Positions 25,685 to 34,000 of a stretch of DNA of 64,000 nt are shown piece by piece (the stretch's first letter is position 1; the number at the start of each line of letters is the position of its first letter). The position numbers and the translations under genes are program-made. Source of the stretch: an uncultured Candidatus Melainabacteria bacterium (lineage in GTDB: Bacteria > Cyanobacteriota > Vampirovibrionia > Gastranaerophilales > Gastranaerophilaceae); the NCBI GenBank assembly GCA_934700385.1, contig CAKUXO010000009.1, positions 5,261 to 69,260 of the forward strand, read 5' to 3'. Under the pieces are notes generated by a model that had not been told where the DNA came from, ran no database searches, and saw only the letters and a program-made list of their open reading frames with translations.

Positions 25685-26974
25685 ATGGAAAATTCTTTTA
25701 ATTTAAAATATGATATTGTGATTGTTGGTGGCGGAACATCTGGATGTGCTGCAGCATATAATTCAGCTAAACTTGGTTTTAAAACGCTTTTAGTTGAAAA
25801 AAATAACTTTTTAGGCGGATTAATGACAGCTGGGCTTGTTGTTCCTGTAATGAAATCATCTCTTGATGAAACAAATTCTGACTATTATAAAGTTCTTGTT
25901 TCAAAAATGAAAGAGTATAATGCTCAAATTACATATTTTGATAATAACGATGGATGGTTTAATCCTGAAATATTAAAAATTGCGCTTGATGATATTTTAT
26001 TTTCAAGTGAAATTTCAAAAAATCTCGATATTCTTTTTGAAACAACTGTTGATAAAGTTTTTACTAAAGATGGGGTTATAGAAAACATTATTTTAAATTC
26101 AAACCTATTATCTATACCAATCGAAGCGATGTATTATATTGACGCAACAGGTTCAGCTGAATTTTCAATCAAAGCAGGATGTGAACTTTTAAAAGATACT
26201 TCTATAAAACAACAAAATACACTTCGCTTTGTTTTAGGTAATGTTAATATAGAACAATTTTGCGATTTTATAACTTCTATTGATAAAGATAGGAATATTA
26301 CCAATACCTATCGAAACGATGTAAATACTAGAAACGAATTGCATTTTACCACTGCATCAACTTGGGATGAAAATAAAACTTGGGCAGTTGACAGCTTGCT
26401 TAAAAAGGGGGTTGAAGATGGAATTTTAAAAGAAGAAGATAGAAGTTACTTTCAAATTTTTTCTATAGCAGGCTCAGCTAATGAAGTCGCCTTTAATTGC
26501 CCTAGAATTAATAACTTTATAGATAATCCTTTTAAATATTCTCTTGAATTAATTAACGCAAGAAAGGCTATTTATAGGCTATACAAGTTTGTTAAGAAAT
26601 ATTTTAAAGGCTTTGAAAATTCAACAATTGTTAATATTGCCACACAAACCGGTATTAGAGAACAAAACAGGGTAAAAACCAAATATATCTACAAAAAAGA
26701 AGATTTAATTTCATCTAAAAAGTTTGAAAACCCTGTTTTAAAGGCAAATTACCCTATCGATATTCATTCTAAAGACAAAAATGGCTCGATTTTACAAAAA
26801 AATGTGTCTTATGAACTTCCGCTTGAAAGTTTAATTAGCTATAATTTTCAAAATCTGTTTGTTATTGGTAAAATAATTGGTGCAGAATTTGAAGCCCATA
26901 GCGCTCTTAGAGTTCAAAAAAGTTGTATGTCTATGGGTGAAGCAATTGTTAAATATATTAAGAAAAATTATTAA
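25685..26974 (+). CDS. FAD-dependent oxidoreductase (FAD_oxidored family)
   Basis: 429 residues. N-terminal dinucleotide-binding motif IVGGGTSGCAAAYNSAKLG (from about 13), then LVEKNNFLGGLMTAG, and C-terminal TQTGIREQNRVKTKY, NYPIDIHS and NLFVIGKIIGAEFEAHSALR, the pattern of the PF12831-type flavoproteins. Substrate unknown; family members oxidise diverse small molecules. No signal peptide. No SD; TATAAT lies 6 bases upstream. The palindrome ATCGAAACGAT occurs inside the gene (26310-26320). The ADP-ribosyltransferase-like gene follows after 62 bases on the same strand. Confidence 0.85.
   Translation: MENSFNLKYDIVIVGGGTSGCAAAYNSAKLGFKTLLVEKNNFLGGLMTAGLVVPVMKSSLDETNSDYYKVLVSKMKEYNAQITYFDNNDGWFNPEILKIALDDILFSSEISKNLDILFETTVDKVFTKDGVIENIILNSNLLSIPIEAMYYIDATGSAEFSIKAGCELLKDTSIKQQNTLRFVLGNVNIEQFCDFITSIDKDRNITNTYRNDVNTRNELHFTTASTWDENKTWAVDSLLKKGVEDGILKEEDRSYFQIFSIAGSANEVAFNCPRINNFIDNPFKYSLELINARKAIYRLYKFVKKYFKGFENSTIVNIATQTGIREQNRVKTKYIYKKEDLISSKKFENPVLKANYPIDIHSKDKNGSILQKNVSYELPLESLISYNFQNLFVIGKIIGAEFEAHSALRVQKSCMSMGEAIVKYIKKNY
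26302..26320. repeat. ATCGAAACGAT palindrome inside a coding region
   Basis: CAATACCTATCGAAACGAT, followed by GTAAA. It encodes Thr-Tyr-Arg-Asn-Asp, using CGA for Arg where this genome mostly uses AGA. Confidence 0.5.
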
Positions 26975-27036
26975 TTTTAGGCAATTAATTTATAAAATTT
27001 CAGTTTATATTAATGTAGGCCATTACAGGAAAAGTC

Positions 27037-27909
27037 ATGAAACCAATTACTTTAAAAGAATTACGTCCGATTTTAAGTACGCCAAGAATATCTAAAAAGG
27101 TAAACATCAACCAAGTATCTGAAAAATTGGCAAAATTTGAAACTTCTGGAATTACTCCAAGCAATTGGCAAGCCCTTAAAGGAGTTAAAAAGACAATAAT
27201 TCCAAAACTAAATATGCCAAAACCAGAGGATTTCATTGATTTTACAAAATCAACTTTTGAAAGACCAAATGAAGCCTATGAAAATTATTATAAAGCCTTA
27301 AGTCAAGAATGTTTTGATGAAAACGGCAAACTTAAAAAATCAATTACAGATTATTTTGATACTAAAAAATTTAACTTACCTGATAAAAATGGTAAAACAA
27401 AACCTCAAACTTTAGCAAAATTCTTCACTGATAACGTTGAAACTCCTGCTAGTGACGCAAATTGGGAAAACAAAAACTTATATCATGCTACATTTATAAG
27501 ACAAACTGCCGAAAAAATTCAAACAGAAGGTTTTGACTTTGATAAAGTTTCAAGGGCAAAATATGGCCCAGGGATGTATTTAACTCAATCTGAAGGTGAA
27601 GCAAGAAACTATGGCTCAAGTGTCTTATCGTGCGATGTTTCAGGAAGAAGGGCACATGTTTCAAGTCCATTTTATGAAAAAATGGAAAACTCAAACATTT
27701 CAGGTATTATTTCAGATGATTTAAAAATTGATACCGCCCCAATTAGAGATTACAAAATTTTTAACGCTAATCAAAACTTTATAAGTAAAATTTTAGGTGA
27801 ATACACAAGAAACTTCTTTGTAGATAAACTTGGAGTGGATTTATTAACCTGTAGAGTCGGGGTTGTATTATTAAACGGCGATAGTTTAAAAATTAAAAAG
27901 ATTTTATAA
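27037..27909 (+). CDS. Candidate ADP-ribosyltransferase (PARP-like fold)
   Basis: 290 residues; SD AGGAAAA. Residues 1-140 are a mostly helical, positively charged leader without signal peptide. Residues 146-200 match the ADP-ribosyltransferase core in order: NLYHATF (His150, NAD-binding strand), IQTEGFDFDK, then KYGPGMYLTQSEGEARNYG (Tyr181), as in the H-Y-[E] class. About 31 residues separate His and Tyr, as in PARPs. The third, catalytic Glu position near the C-terminus appears as Gly275 in a CRVGVVLLNGDSLKI stretch, with Asp282 nearby, so activity is uncertain (compare inactive or non-classical PARPs). It could modify host or own targets, or be a toxin; no immunity gene is evident. Superfamily assignment is by motif only. 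Confidence 0.55.
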   Translation: MKPITLKELRPILSTPRISKKVNINQVSEKLAKFETSGITPSNWQALKGVKKTIIPKLNMPKPEDFIDFTKSTFERPNEAYENYYKALSQECFDENGKLKKSITDYFDTKKFNLPDKNGKTKPQTLAKFFTDNVETPASDANWENKNLYHATFIRQTAEKIQTEGFDFDKVSRAKYGPGMYLTQSEGEARNYGSSVLSCDVSGRRAHVSSPFYEKMENSNISGIISDDLKIDTAPIRDYKIFNANQNFISKILGEYTRNFFVDKLGVDLLTCRVGVVLLNGDSLKIKKIL

Positions 27910-27911
27910 AA

Positions 27912-29240
27912 CTATTTTCCAATACAAAAATTAGAAAAAATATCATCTAAAATTGTATCAGTTAAAACAGCGCCCGTTATTTCATCCAGCGCTAAAATTG
28001 AATCTTTTAAATCATAAGCCAATAAATCAGAACAATCCATTTCATTTTGTGATGTTAAAAGGGCATTATTCAGACTGTCTTTTGCTTTAATTAAACAAGT
28101 TTGCTGACGCTTATTTGTTGTGTATGTTGTGTCATTAGGAATTAAAGTTTTAATTTTATCTATAATCAAACCTTTTAATTTATCTATATTTAAACCAGTC
28201 TTAGAACTTATTTCGATGGCGTCATTTGGGTTAGTTTGCGCTAAATCTGCTTTTGTTTTAACAAAAATTTTAGTTTTATTTTTTGCCATTTCTAAAAGTT
28301 TTTCGTCAATTTCATCTTTTGAATTTTCAAAAAGAAATAAAATAATATCAGATACTTCAATTTCATTTAAAGAATTTTCTATTCCGATTTTTTCAACAGT
28401 ATCAGCTTCTTCTTTTTTTCTAATACCTGCTGTATCAACAATATTAACTAAATATCCATCTAAATTAAGAGTTTCTTTAATGGTATCTCTGGTAGTTCCA
28501 GCAATTTCAGTAACAATTGCTCTTGAATAGTTTAATAATGCGTTAAATAAAGAACTTTTACCAACATTAGGTTTTCCAATTAAAGCAATATTAAAGCCAT
28601 CACGAATGAAATTGTGGCTTTTAGAGTTAGATAAAATTTCATCAATTTTAAGAATATTATCGTTACACATCGAAACGATGTAATTTTTATCAACTTCTTT
28701 TACATCTTCAGGAAAATCAATTGAAGCAATTAATTTTGAATAAACTTCAATTAAACTTGATTTTATTTCAGATATTTTTTTACTTAAATATCCTTCAAGG
28801 TTAGATAATGAATTACTAGCAGACTTTGCGCTTTTTGCTTGAATAACATCTAAAACCGCCTCTGCTTGAGATAAATCTATTCTATGGTTTAAAAATGCTC
28901 TTTTTGTAAATTCGCCACGTTGAGCAATTCTTGCCCCTTTAGAAATAATTAATTCTAATATTTCATTAATAATTACAATAGAACCATGGGTTTGAATTTC
29001 AATAACATCCTCACCGGTATAGCTTTTAGGCGCTCTAAATGGTAATAAAATAACCTCGTCTAGCTTATTTTTATGGTCATCTAAAATATGCCCATAACAA
29101 ATTTTTCTATCAATTATTTTATTTGAAAAAATTTCAGAAGCTATTTTAAAGGCGCTATCGCCCGATATTCTTATAATTCCAACCGCACCTTGAGATAGTG
29201 GGGTAATTATTGCAACAATTGTATCAAAATTATTTTCCAT
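27912..29240 (-). CDS. mnmE: tRNA modification GTPase MnmE (TrmE)
   Basis: With MnmG, installs the 5-carboxymethylaminomethyl group on wobble U34 of certain tRNAs. 442 residues. N-terminal formyl-THF-binding domain (1-115) with TIVAIITPLSQGAVGIIRISG, helical domain, inserted G domain with GKPNVGKSSLFNALL and DTAGIRKKE, and the C-terminal FCIGK containing the conserved Cys. No SD; TAAAAT lies 6 bases before the ATG. The ATCGTTTCGAT motif occurs in its coding sequence (28669-28679). Convergent with the ADP-ribosyltransferase-like gene, only 2 bases apart. Confidence 0.97.
   Translation of the reverse strand: MENNFDTIVAIITPLSQGAVGIIRISGDSAFKIASEIFSNKIIDRKICYGHILDDHKNKLDEVILLPFRAPKSYTGEDVIEIQTHGSIVIINEILELIISKGARIAQRGEFTKRAFLNHRIDLSQAEAVLDVIQAKSAKSASNSLSNLEGYLSKKISEIKSSLIEVYSKLIASIDFPEDVKEVDKNYIVSMCNDNILKIDEILSNSKSHNFIRDGFNIALIGKPNVGKSSLFNALLNYSRAIVTEIAGTTRDTIKETLNLDGYLVNIVDTAGIRKKEEADTVEKIGIENSLNEIEVSDIILFLFENSKDEIDEKLLEMAKNKTKIFVKTKADLAQTNPNDAIEISSKTGLNIDKLKGLIIDKIKTLIPNDTTYTTNKRQQTCLIKAKDSLNNALLTSQNEMDCSDLLAYDLKDSILALDEITGAVLTDTILDDIFSNFCIGK
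28664..28684. repeat. ATCGAAACGAT palindrome inside mnmE
   Basis: TACACATCGAAACGATGTAAT, core at 28669-28679, flanked by near-palindromic TTACA/GTAA arms. On the mnmE strand it encodes Ile-Val-Ser-Met with TCG for Ser, a rare choice here. Confidence 0.5.
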
Positions 29241-29305
29241 AGGTAAATTTTAACATGTTTATAGTAAAATTAATACAAGATTATTATGACTAAGAGGAGA
29301 AATTA

Positions 29306-30406
29306 ATGGATTTTGTTACATTAACAATTGATATACTTAATAATATCGCTCGTTTTGCGGGTTCTTATGGCATGGCGATTATTCTTTTTACAATAATCAT
29401 GCGCTTATGTTTATGGCCAGTTAATATTTCACAACAACGTTCTATGAAGAACATGCAAAATTTAACCCCAAAAATGAAAATGATTCAGGAAAAATATAAA
29501 AATAATCCTCAATTAATGCAACAAAAAATGATGGAATTTTATAAAGAACATAATTTCAACCCAACAGCTGGTTGTTTACCTATGTTAATTCAAATTCCTG
29601 TTTTCATTATGTTATATAGTGCCCTAATGAGCCCACAATTCATTCAAATGGCAGGTAATACTCATTTTCTATTTATTAATAGACTTGATTCAACCTTAAA
29701 ATCAAATGCCGGTGTGTCACTTGATGGTAAATTTTCTGTTTCAAATAATGCCCAATTCCAAACAGGAAAAACTGCAAAAGTTTATCTTGATACTGATACA
29801 ATTGAAAATGTTAAAATTCAAAAACCTCAAAAAGCTGTTCAAATTCAAGGTGAAATCGAAAAAGATAAACCTGTTGAACTTAAAATTGCTCTTGATAACT
29901 TAAATCTTAACTTTTCACAATTAAATAAAGTTCAAAAAATTGATGTTTCTGTTATGAACTTTGCAACAAAAGAAACTGAAAACGTTACATTTAACCGCCA
30001 AGGCGATATTTTAATTGCTTCAGTTCCAACAATTCCTGCTCAAAATGCGCTTCATTATGACGTAGCGTTATTAGTTGCACTTTTTGGTTTAACAATTTGG
30101 TTATCTCAAAAAGTTATGATGGCAACAACTCAATCTAAAAATCAAGATCAAACGCAAGCCGCTATTCAAAAATCAATGGGTACAATTATGCCTATTATGA
30201 TTATTTTAACTTTCGTATTTATCCCAATTCCGGCTGGTGCTTTATTATATCTTGTTACAAGCAATATTTTCCAAATTTTCCAAACATTAATTATCAACAA
30301 ACAACTTGATAACGAACAAATTAAAAAGGAAAAAGAAAAAGACGCTAAAAATGGTGTAATTGAAGCAGATGTTATTGAATCTAAAACAATTACAGATAAA
30401 AAATAA
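29306..30406 (+). CDS. yidC: Membrane protein insertase YidC
   Basis: Inserts inner-membrane proteins alone or with SecYEG. 366 residues. Helix 1 (about 18-38), the cytoplasmic SQQRSMKNMQNLTPKMKMIQ coiled region, GCLPMLIQIPVFIMLYSAL, a periplasmic insert of about 110 residues between the conserved helices, and C-terminal helices with IMPIMIILTFVFIPIPAGALLY. The insert between helices is longer than in five-TM short YidCs. The C-terminal tail is Lys/Glu-rich. SD AGAGGAGAAATTA. Divergent from mnmE; yidC and mnmE are often neighbours in bacteria. Confidence 0.96.
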   Translation: MDFVTLTIDILNNIARFAGSYGMAIILFTIIMRLCLWPVNISQQRSMKNMQNLTPKMKMIQEKYKNNPQLMQQKMMEFYKEHNFNPTAGCLPMLIQIPVFIMLYSALMSPQFIQMAGNTHFLFINRLDSTLKSNAGVSLDGKFSVSNNAQFQTGKTAKVYLDTDTIENVKIQKPQKAVQIQGEIEKDKPVELKIALDNLNLNFSQLNKVQKIDVSVMNFATKETENVTFNRQGDILIASVPTIPAQNALHYDVALLVALFGLTIWLSQKVMMATTQSKNQDQTQAAIQKSMGTIMPIMIILTFVFIPIPAGALLYLVTSNIFQIFQTLIINKQLDNEQIKKEKEKDAKNGVIEADVIESKTITDKK

Positions 30407-30491
30407 TATCCTACAATAATTTTATTTTTAGCTATAATGCTTTAAATAAAACGAAATTTATAATAAAATCAGTTAGAAAAGGATATATATT

Positions 30492-31808
30492 TTGAGCGAA
30501 AAATTAATTATAAATGGTCAAAATCCAACAGAAGGAGAAGTTTCTATCAGTGGCGCAAAAAACTCTGTGCTCAAGCTGATGGCAGCTTCACTTTTGTGTA
30601 AAGATACTTGCGTTATATATAATGTTCCTGCTCTTTCTGATGTTGAAATCATGCTCGAAGTTTTAAGAGAACTTGGTGCTAAAACAAAATACGATAAAAC
30701 AAATAAAAAAATTGAAATAGATTCTTCTAATTTAACTAATTGTGAGGCTTCACAAGAATATGTTTCTAAAATGAGAGCAAGTTTTTGTGTATTAGGTTCA
30801 CTTGTAGGTAGATTAAAAAAAGCAAAAGTGGCACTCCCCGGGGGATGTAAAATCGGCGAAAGACGAGTTAACTTTCACATTAAAGGTTTACAAGCCCTTG
30901 GCTGCGATTGCGAGATTAAAGACGGTTATGTTCAAGCAAGCGCAAAAAAACTTCAAGGTGCAATCGTTTGTTTTGATATCCCCTCTGTTGGTGCTACTGA
31001 AAATGTTATGATGGCAAGCGTTATGGCAGAAGGTGAAACGATAATCCAAAACGCAGCCCAAGAACCTGAAATCGTTGACCTTGCTAATTTTCTAAAAGCT
31101 ATGGGCGCTGATATTACAGGTGCTGGCACAAGCCAAATTACAATCAAAGGGGTTAAACAAGAAAATTTAAGAGGATGTGAATATACAACTCTGCCTGATA
31201 GAATTGAAGCAGGGACTTATATGTCTATTATTGTTGCTTCAAGGGGTCATGGAATTATTAAAAACATTTTTCCTAATCACCTTACATTATTTACGGGTAA
31301 ACTTCTTGAAATGGGCGCTAATATTAAATTAATCGACCCAAATACAATTGAAGTCGAGTCATCTAAACGCTTAAAACCTATGAACTTTATAACTCAACCA
31401 TACCCAGGGTTTCCAACAGACTTGCAAGCCTTAGCTATGGCATTATTATGTTGCGCTGATGGAATTTCAGTTGTGACTGAAAGTTTATATGAAAATAGAT
31501 TTATGCATGTAAATGAATTAATTAAAATGGGCGCTAATATAATAATCAACAAAAAACACGCCATTATTAAAGGGGTTGATTATTTAATTGGTACGGAAGT
31601 TAATTCAACTGACTTAAGAGCAGGTGCAGCGATGGTTGTAGCTGCTATGATGGCAAAAGGTACAACAAAAATATCTTCTCTATCTCACATTGATAGAGGT
31701 TATGAAAACTTTGTTCAAAAACTTCAAGGGCTTAAAATTGACGTTCAAAGAGTTGATGAAGAAAATAATAACTCAACTAATGGAGTATTAAATGACGCAA
31801 CAGTATAA
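30492..31808 (+). CDS. murA: UDP-N-acetylglucosamine 1-carboxyvinyltransferase
   Basis: First committed step of peptidoglycan synthesis, transferring enolpyruvate from PEP to UDP-GlcNAc. 438 residues. GAKNSVLK contains the catalytic Lys23; LPGGCKIGERRVNFH holds Cys119, the residue alkylated by fosfomycin, so the enzyme is of the Cys (not Asp) type. Start codon is TTG at 30492, preceded by AAAAGGA at a suitable distance; no ATG is nearby. The 3' end overlaps the next gene by 17 bases. Confidence 0.96.
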   Translation: MSEKLIINGQNPTEGEVSISGAKNSVLKLMAASLLCKDTCVIYNVPALSDVEIMLEVLRELGAKTKYDKTNKKIEIDSSNLTNCEASQEYVSKMRASFCVLGSLVGRLKKAKVALPGGCKIGERRVNFHIKGLQALGCDCEIKDGYVQASAKKLQGAIVCFDIPSVGATENVMMASVMAEGETIIQNAAQEPEIVDLANFLKAMGADITGAGTSQITIKGVKQENLRGCEYTTLPDRIEAGTYMSIIVASRGHGIIKNIFPNHLTLFTGKLLEMGANIKLIDPNTIEVESSKRLKPMNFITQPYPGFPTDLQALAMALLCCADGISVVTESLYENRFMHVNELIKMGANIIINKKHAIIKGVDYLIGTEVNSTDLRAGAAMVVAAMMAKGTTKISSLSHIDRGYENFVQKLQGLKIDVQRVDEENNNSTNGVLNDATV

Positions 31809-32115
31809 AAGATGGTATGATTACGACCCACTTTTAGTGAAAGTAATTAATATGCTAAAAGATTACAAAGAAGATTTAAGAGAACAGGCGGAAATTTTCC
31901 TTGATAGCATTGAAAAAAAGGTTTCAAAAGAAGCAATAGATAAATTTTATCAAACAGTTAAGCCTTTTGATGGCGGTTCAAGATGGTATGATAACGATAT
32001 AGTTATATCTAAAACTGTTGAATTATTAAGAGTTGTGCCCCCACAAGTTCAAAAACATGCAGCTCAAATGTTTATTGATACCCTAAAAGCAAATGGCATT
32101 AATATCGACGATTAA
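31792..32115 (+). CDS. Small protein with duplicated RWYDxD motif
   Basis: 107 residues, soluble, no signal peptide. Two copies of a unit of about 57 residues: RWYDYDPLLVKVINML (7-22) and RWYDNDIVISKTVELL (64-79), each followed by a helical stretch with Ala and a hydrophobic pattern (REQAEIFLDSI; QKHAAQMFIDTL). This looks like an internal duplication, so the protein may form a pseudo-dimer. Its start lies inside the murA 3' end (17 bases) and so is coupled to it. It overlaps the convergent 81-residue gene by 17 bases. Function not recognised; the murA link suggests an envelope-related regulator (inference). Confidence 0.7.
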   Translation: MTQQYKRWYDYDPLLVKVINMLKDYKEDLREQAEIFLDSIEKKVSKEAIDKFYQTVKPFDGGSRWYDNDIVISKTVELLRVVPPQVQKHAAQMFIDTLKANGINIDD

Positions 32116-32344
32116 AAATTTTTTCTAAAATCTTATTTGTTATTATTCTCGTTTTTCTTGAAAGTTTATATTTCATATTTTGCATTGAAATTGAAATTTT
32201 TGCAAAATAGATATATTTTTCGTGTTCATATTCAAGAGCATATTTTGAAGAATAATTTTTTGCTTCAAATTGTATTTTTTCTAATGTTGGCATTTCATTA
32301 TCATAATTTTGACTAATTTTATCGTCATAAGTTGTAATTATCAT
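32099..32344 (-). CDS. Small protein coupled to ECF sigma factor
   Basis: 81 residues, basic C-terminal third, no TM segment. The ATG overlaps the sigma factor stop (TAATG). Mostly helical with Tyr/Lys/Glu: EKIQFEAKNYSSKYALEYEHE. In many ECF operons the following gene is an anti-sigma factor; this one lacks a membrane helix and a zinc-finger motif, so it would be a non-canonical partner. No family recognised. Confidence 0.5.
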   Translation of the reverse strand: MIITTYDDKISQNYDNEMPTLEKIQFEAKNYSSKYALEYEHEKYIYFAKISISMQNMKYKLSRKTRIITNKILEKIFNRRY

Positions 32345-32907
32345 TATCCTTTTGAATACCTCGTTATATCATCTTTAATTAAAGCTCTTGCCCTTGCAAT
32401 TCGAGATTTAATCGTTCCTATTGAAGTTTTAGTTATATTTGAAATTTCATCATAGCTTAAACCCTGAATTTCTCTTAAGGTTAAGGGGATTTTATAGTGG
32501 TTAGGTAAATTTTCAATCGAGCGCTTAATTATGTTATCAAGTTCGGTGTATAAAATTGTATCTTGAGGATTAAATGTATTATCAGCTACATCAAGCTCTG
32601 TATTATCTTCAAACCTATTTAAACTAATGCTATCAGGGACTTTTTTAACTTTTCTTAAATAATCATAATAAGAATTTACAACAATTTGATTAAGCCAAGT
32701 TTTAAAATAATTGGGATTTTTTAAATCTGTTATTTTTTTACTTAATTTAATTAAAACATCCTGCATAATGTCTTCAAGCCCATTTTCATCTTTTTTTAAG
32801 TAAAATAAAGTAGTGTAAATATTTTGCTGTTCGAGTTTAATTAAATCTATAAGGGCGATTTTATCCCCCTTTGAGGCTTTTGTTATAATATCAATTTTAC
32901 TGTCCAT
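32344..32907 (-). CDS. RNA polymerase sigma factor, sigma-70 family, ECF type
   Basis: 187 residues, ECF architecture. Region 2 around 30-95 with GLEDIMQDVLIKL and the NPNYFKTWLNQIVVNSYYDYLR stretch (region 2.3-2.4), linker, then region 4 (about 125-180) with IPLTLREIQGLSYDEIS and KTSIGTIKSRIARARALI, the HTH that reads the -35. No SD; TAGTCT lies about 6 bases upstream of the ATG. The small coupled gene downstream may be its regulator. Target promoters unknown. Confidence 0.92.
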   Translation of the reverse strand: MDSKIDIITKASKGDKIALIDLIKLEQQNIYTTLFYLKKDENGLEDIMQDVLIKLSKKITDLKNPNYFKTWLNQIVVNSYYDYLRKVKKVPDSISLNRFEDNTELDVADNTFNPQDTILYTELDNIIKRSIENLPNHYKIPLTLREIQGLSYDEISNITKTSIGTIKSRIARARALIKDDITRYSKG

Positions 32908-32940
32908 AAATTAAGACTATTAAATTTTATCATCTTTCGC

Positions 32941-32946
32941 TATAAT
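32941..32946 (+). promoter_or_regulatory. -10 box of thiE
   Basis: Perfect TATAAT, 5 bases before the annotated ATG. No recognisable -35 and no SD. Confidence 0.5.
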
Positions 32947-32951
32947 CAAAA

Positions 32952-33989
32952 ATGTATAATCGTTTTGGTAATATTTTTATGTTTTATAGAATAATTGATG
33001 CAAACTTAAATAGAACACAAGAAGCACTCCGCTGTATTGAAGAATATGCTCGTTTTATCTTAAATGATGAAGAATTTTCAACAAAATTAAAAAATTTAAG
33101 ACACAAAATCACCCTATTTTTTGAAAAAGATTATATTAATCTAATTAACTCAAGAGATACAAAAGGTGATATTGGAACAACGATAAAAAATATCACAAAA
33201 GAGAATTTTAATTCAAACGTCTTAAGAGCCAATTTTAAAAGGCTTGAACAAGCGCTTAGAGTGTTAAATGAATACGGAAATTTAGATGATAGCTTTAGAT
33301 ATGAAATTTATGAACTGGAAAAAGAAATTATGCTTGAAATAAATAAAAAAACAAATATAAAACGTGCGCTTTTAAATGATAGAAAACTTTATTTAATAAC
33401 AAATTCTGATAATTTTTCTTCTCAAGATGAATTTATTGATAAAGTGGCACTGGCGCTTAAATCTGGAGTTAAATTAATTCAATATAGAGAAAAAACCTTG
33501 CCTGCTAAAACATTAATTGAAACAGGTAAAAAACTTCGCCAGCTTTGTTCTATCTATAATGCACTATTTATAGTTAATGATAGGTTAGATATAGCAAAAA
33601 TACTTGACGCCGATGGTGTTCACTTAGGGCAAGATGACATAGATATAAAATATGCTAAAGAATATCTTGGAGAAGATAAAATCATTGGAATTTCAACCCA
33701 TAAGCCAGATGACGCCATTAAAGCCTTTAATGATGGCGCAGATTATATTGGAGTTGGACCAGTCTTTAAAACCCCAACAAAACCAAATACAACCCCTGTT
33801 GGGCTAGAATATGTTAAATGGGTTAAAGATAATCTTGATATCCCATTTTATGCAATTGGTTCAATTGACCTTGATAACGTTCAAAAAGTGCTTGAAGTGG
33901 GTGCAAAAAATGTTGCTGTTATAAGGGCAATTATGAATTCAGATGATGTTAATGAAACTGTTAAAAAATTCAATGAAATTTTAAATTAA
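32952..33989 (+). CDS. thiE: Thiamine phosphate synthase with N-terminal extra domain (cyanobacterial type)
   Basis: Joins HMP-PP and thiazole-phosphate to give thiamine phosphate. 345 residues, against about 210-220 for ordinary ThiE. The N-terminal helical domain (about 10-135) begins FYRIIDANLNRTQEALRCIE, typical of the long ThiE of cyanobacteria and some other phyla. The ThiE TIM barrel follows (about 140-345): IQYREKT, NDRLDIAKILDADGVHLGQ, GVGPVFKTPTKPNT, AIGSIDLDNV. TATAAT lies 5 bases before the ATG, so the message may be leaderless; an internal Met at codon 10 (32979) is an alternative start and matches the conserved N-terminus better. Confidence 0.93.
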   Translation: MYNRFGNIFMFYRIIDANLNRTQEALRCIEEYARFILNDEEFSTKLKNLRHKITLFFEKDYINLINSRDTKGDIGTTIKNITKENFNSNVLRANFKRLEQALRVLNEYGNLDDSFRYEIYELEKEIMLEINKKTNIKRALLNDRKLYLITNSDNFSSQDEFIDKVALALKSGVKLIQYREKTLPAKTLIETGKKLRQLCSIYNALFIVNDRLDIAKILDADGVHLGQDDIDIKYAKEYLGEDKIIGISTHKPDDAIKAFNDGADYIGVGPVFKTPTKPNTTPVGLEYVKWVKDNLDIPFYAIGSIDLDNVQKVLEVGAKNVAVIRAIMNSDDVNETVKKFNEILN

Positions 33990-34000
33990 GTGAGTAAAAA

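Noticed and set aside
25685..27909. Mobile element or prophage carrying the FAD oxidoreductase and ART-like gene
   Set aside because: No transposase, integrase, terminal repeats or tRNA target were seen; base composition is not clearly different from the flanks.
28120..28530. 136-codon plus-strand ORF opposite mnmE
   Set aside because: Antisense to the conserved GTPase domain; shadow composition.
22940..28684. CRISPR array
   Set aside because: The palindromes are 11-19 bases, irregularly placed apart from one trio and partly inside genes; no spacer-repeat periodicity and no cas genes.
22940..28684. Cyanobacterial HIP1 element
   Set aside because: HIP1 is GCGATCGC; the motif here is different. 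The comparison is only an analogy.
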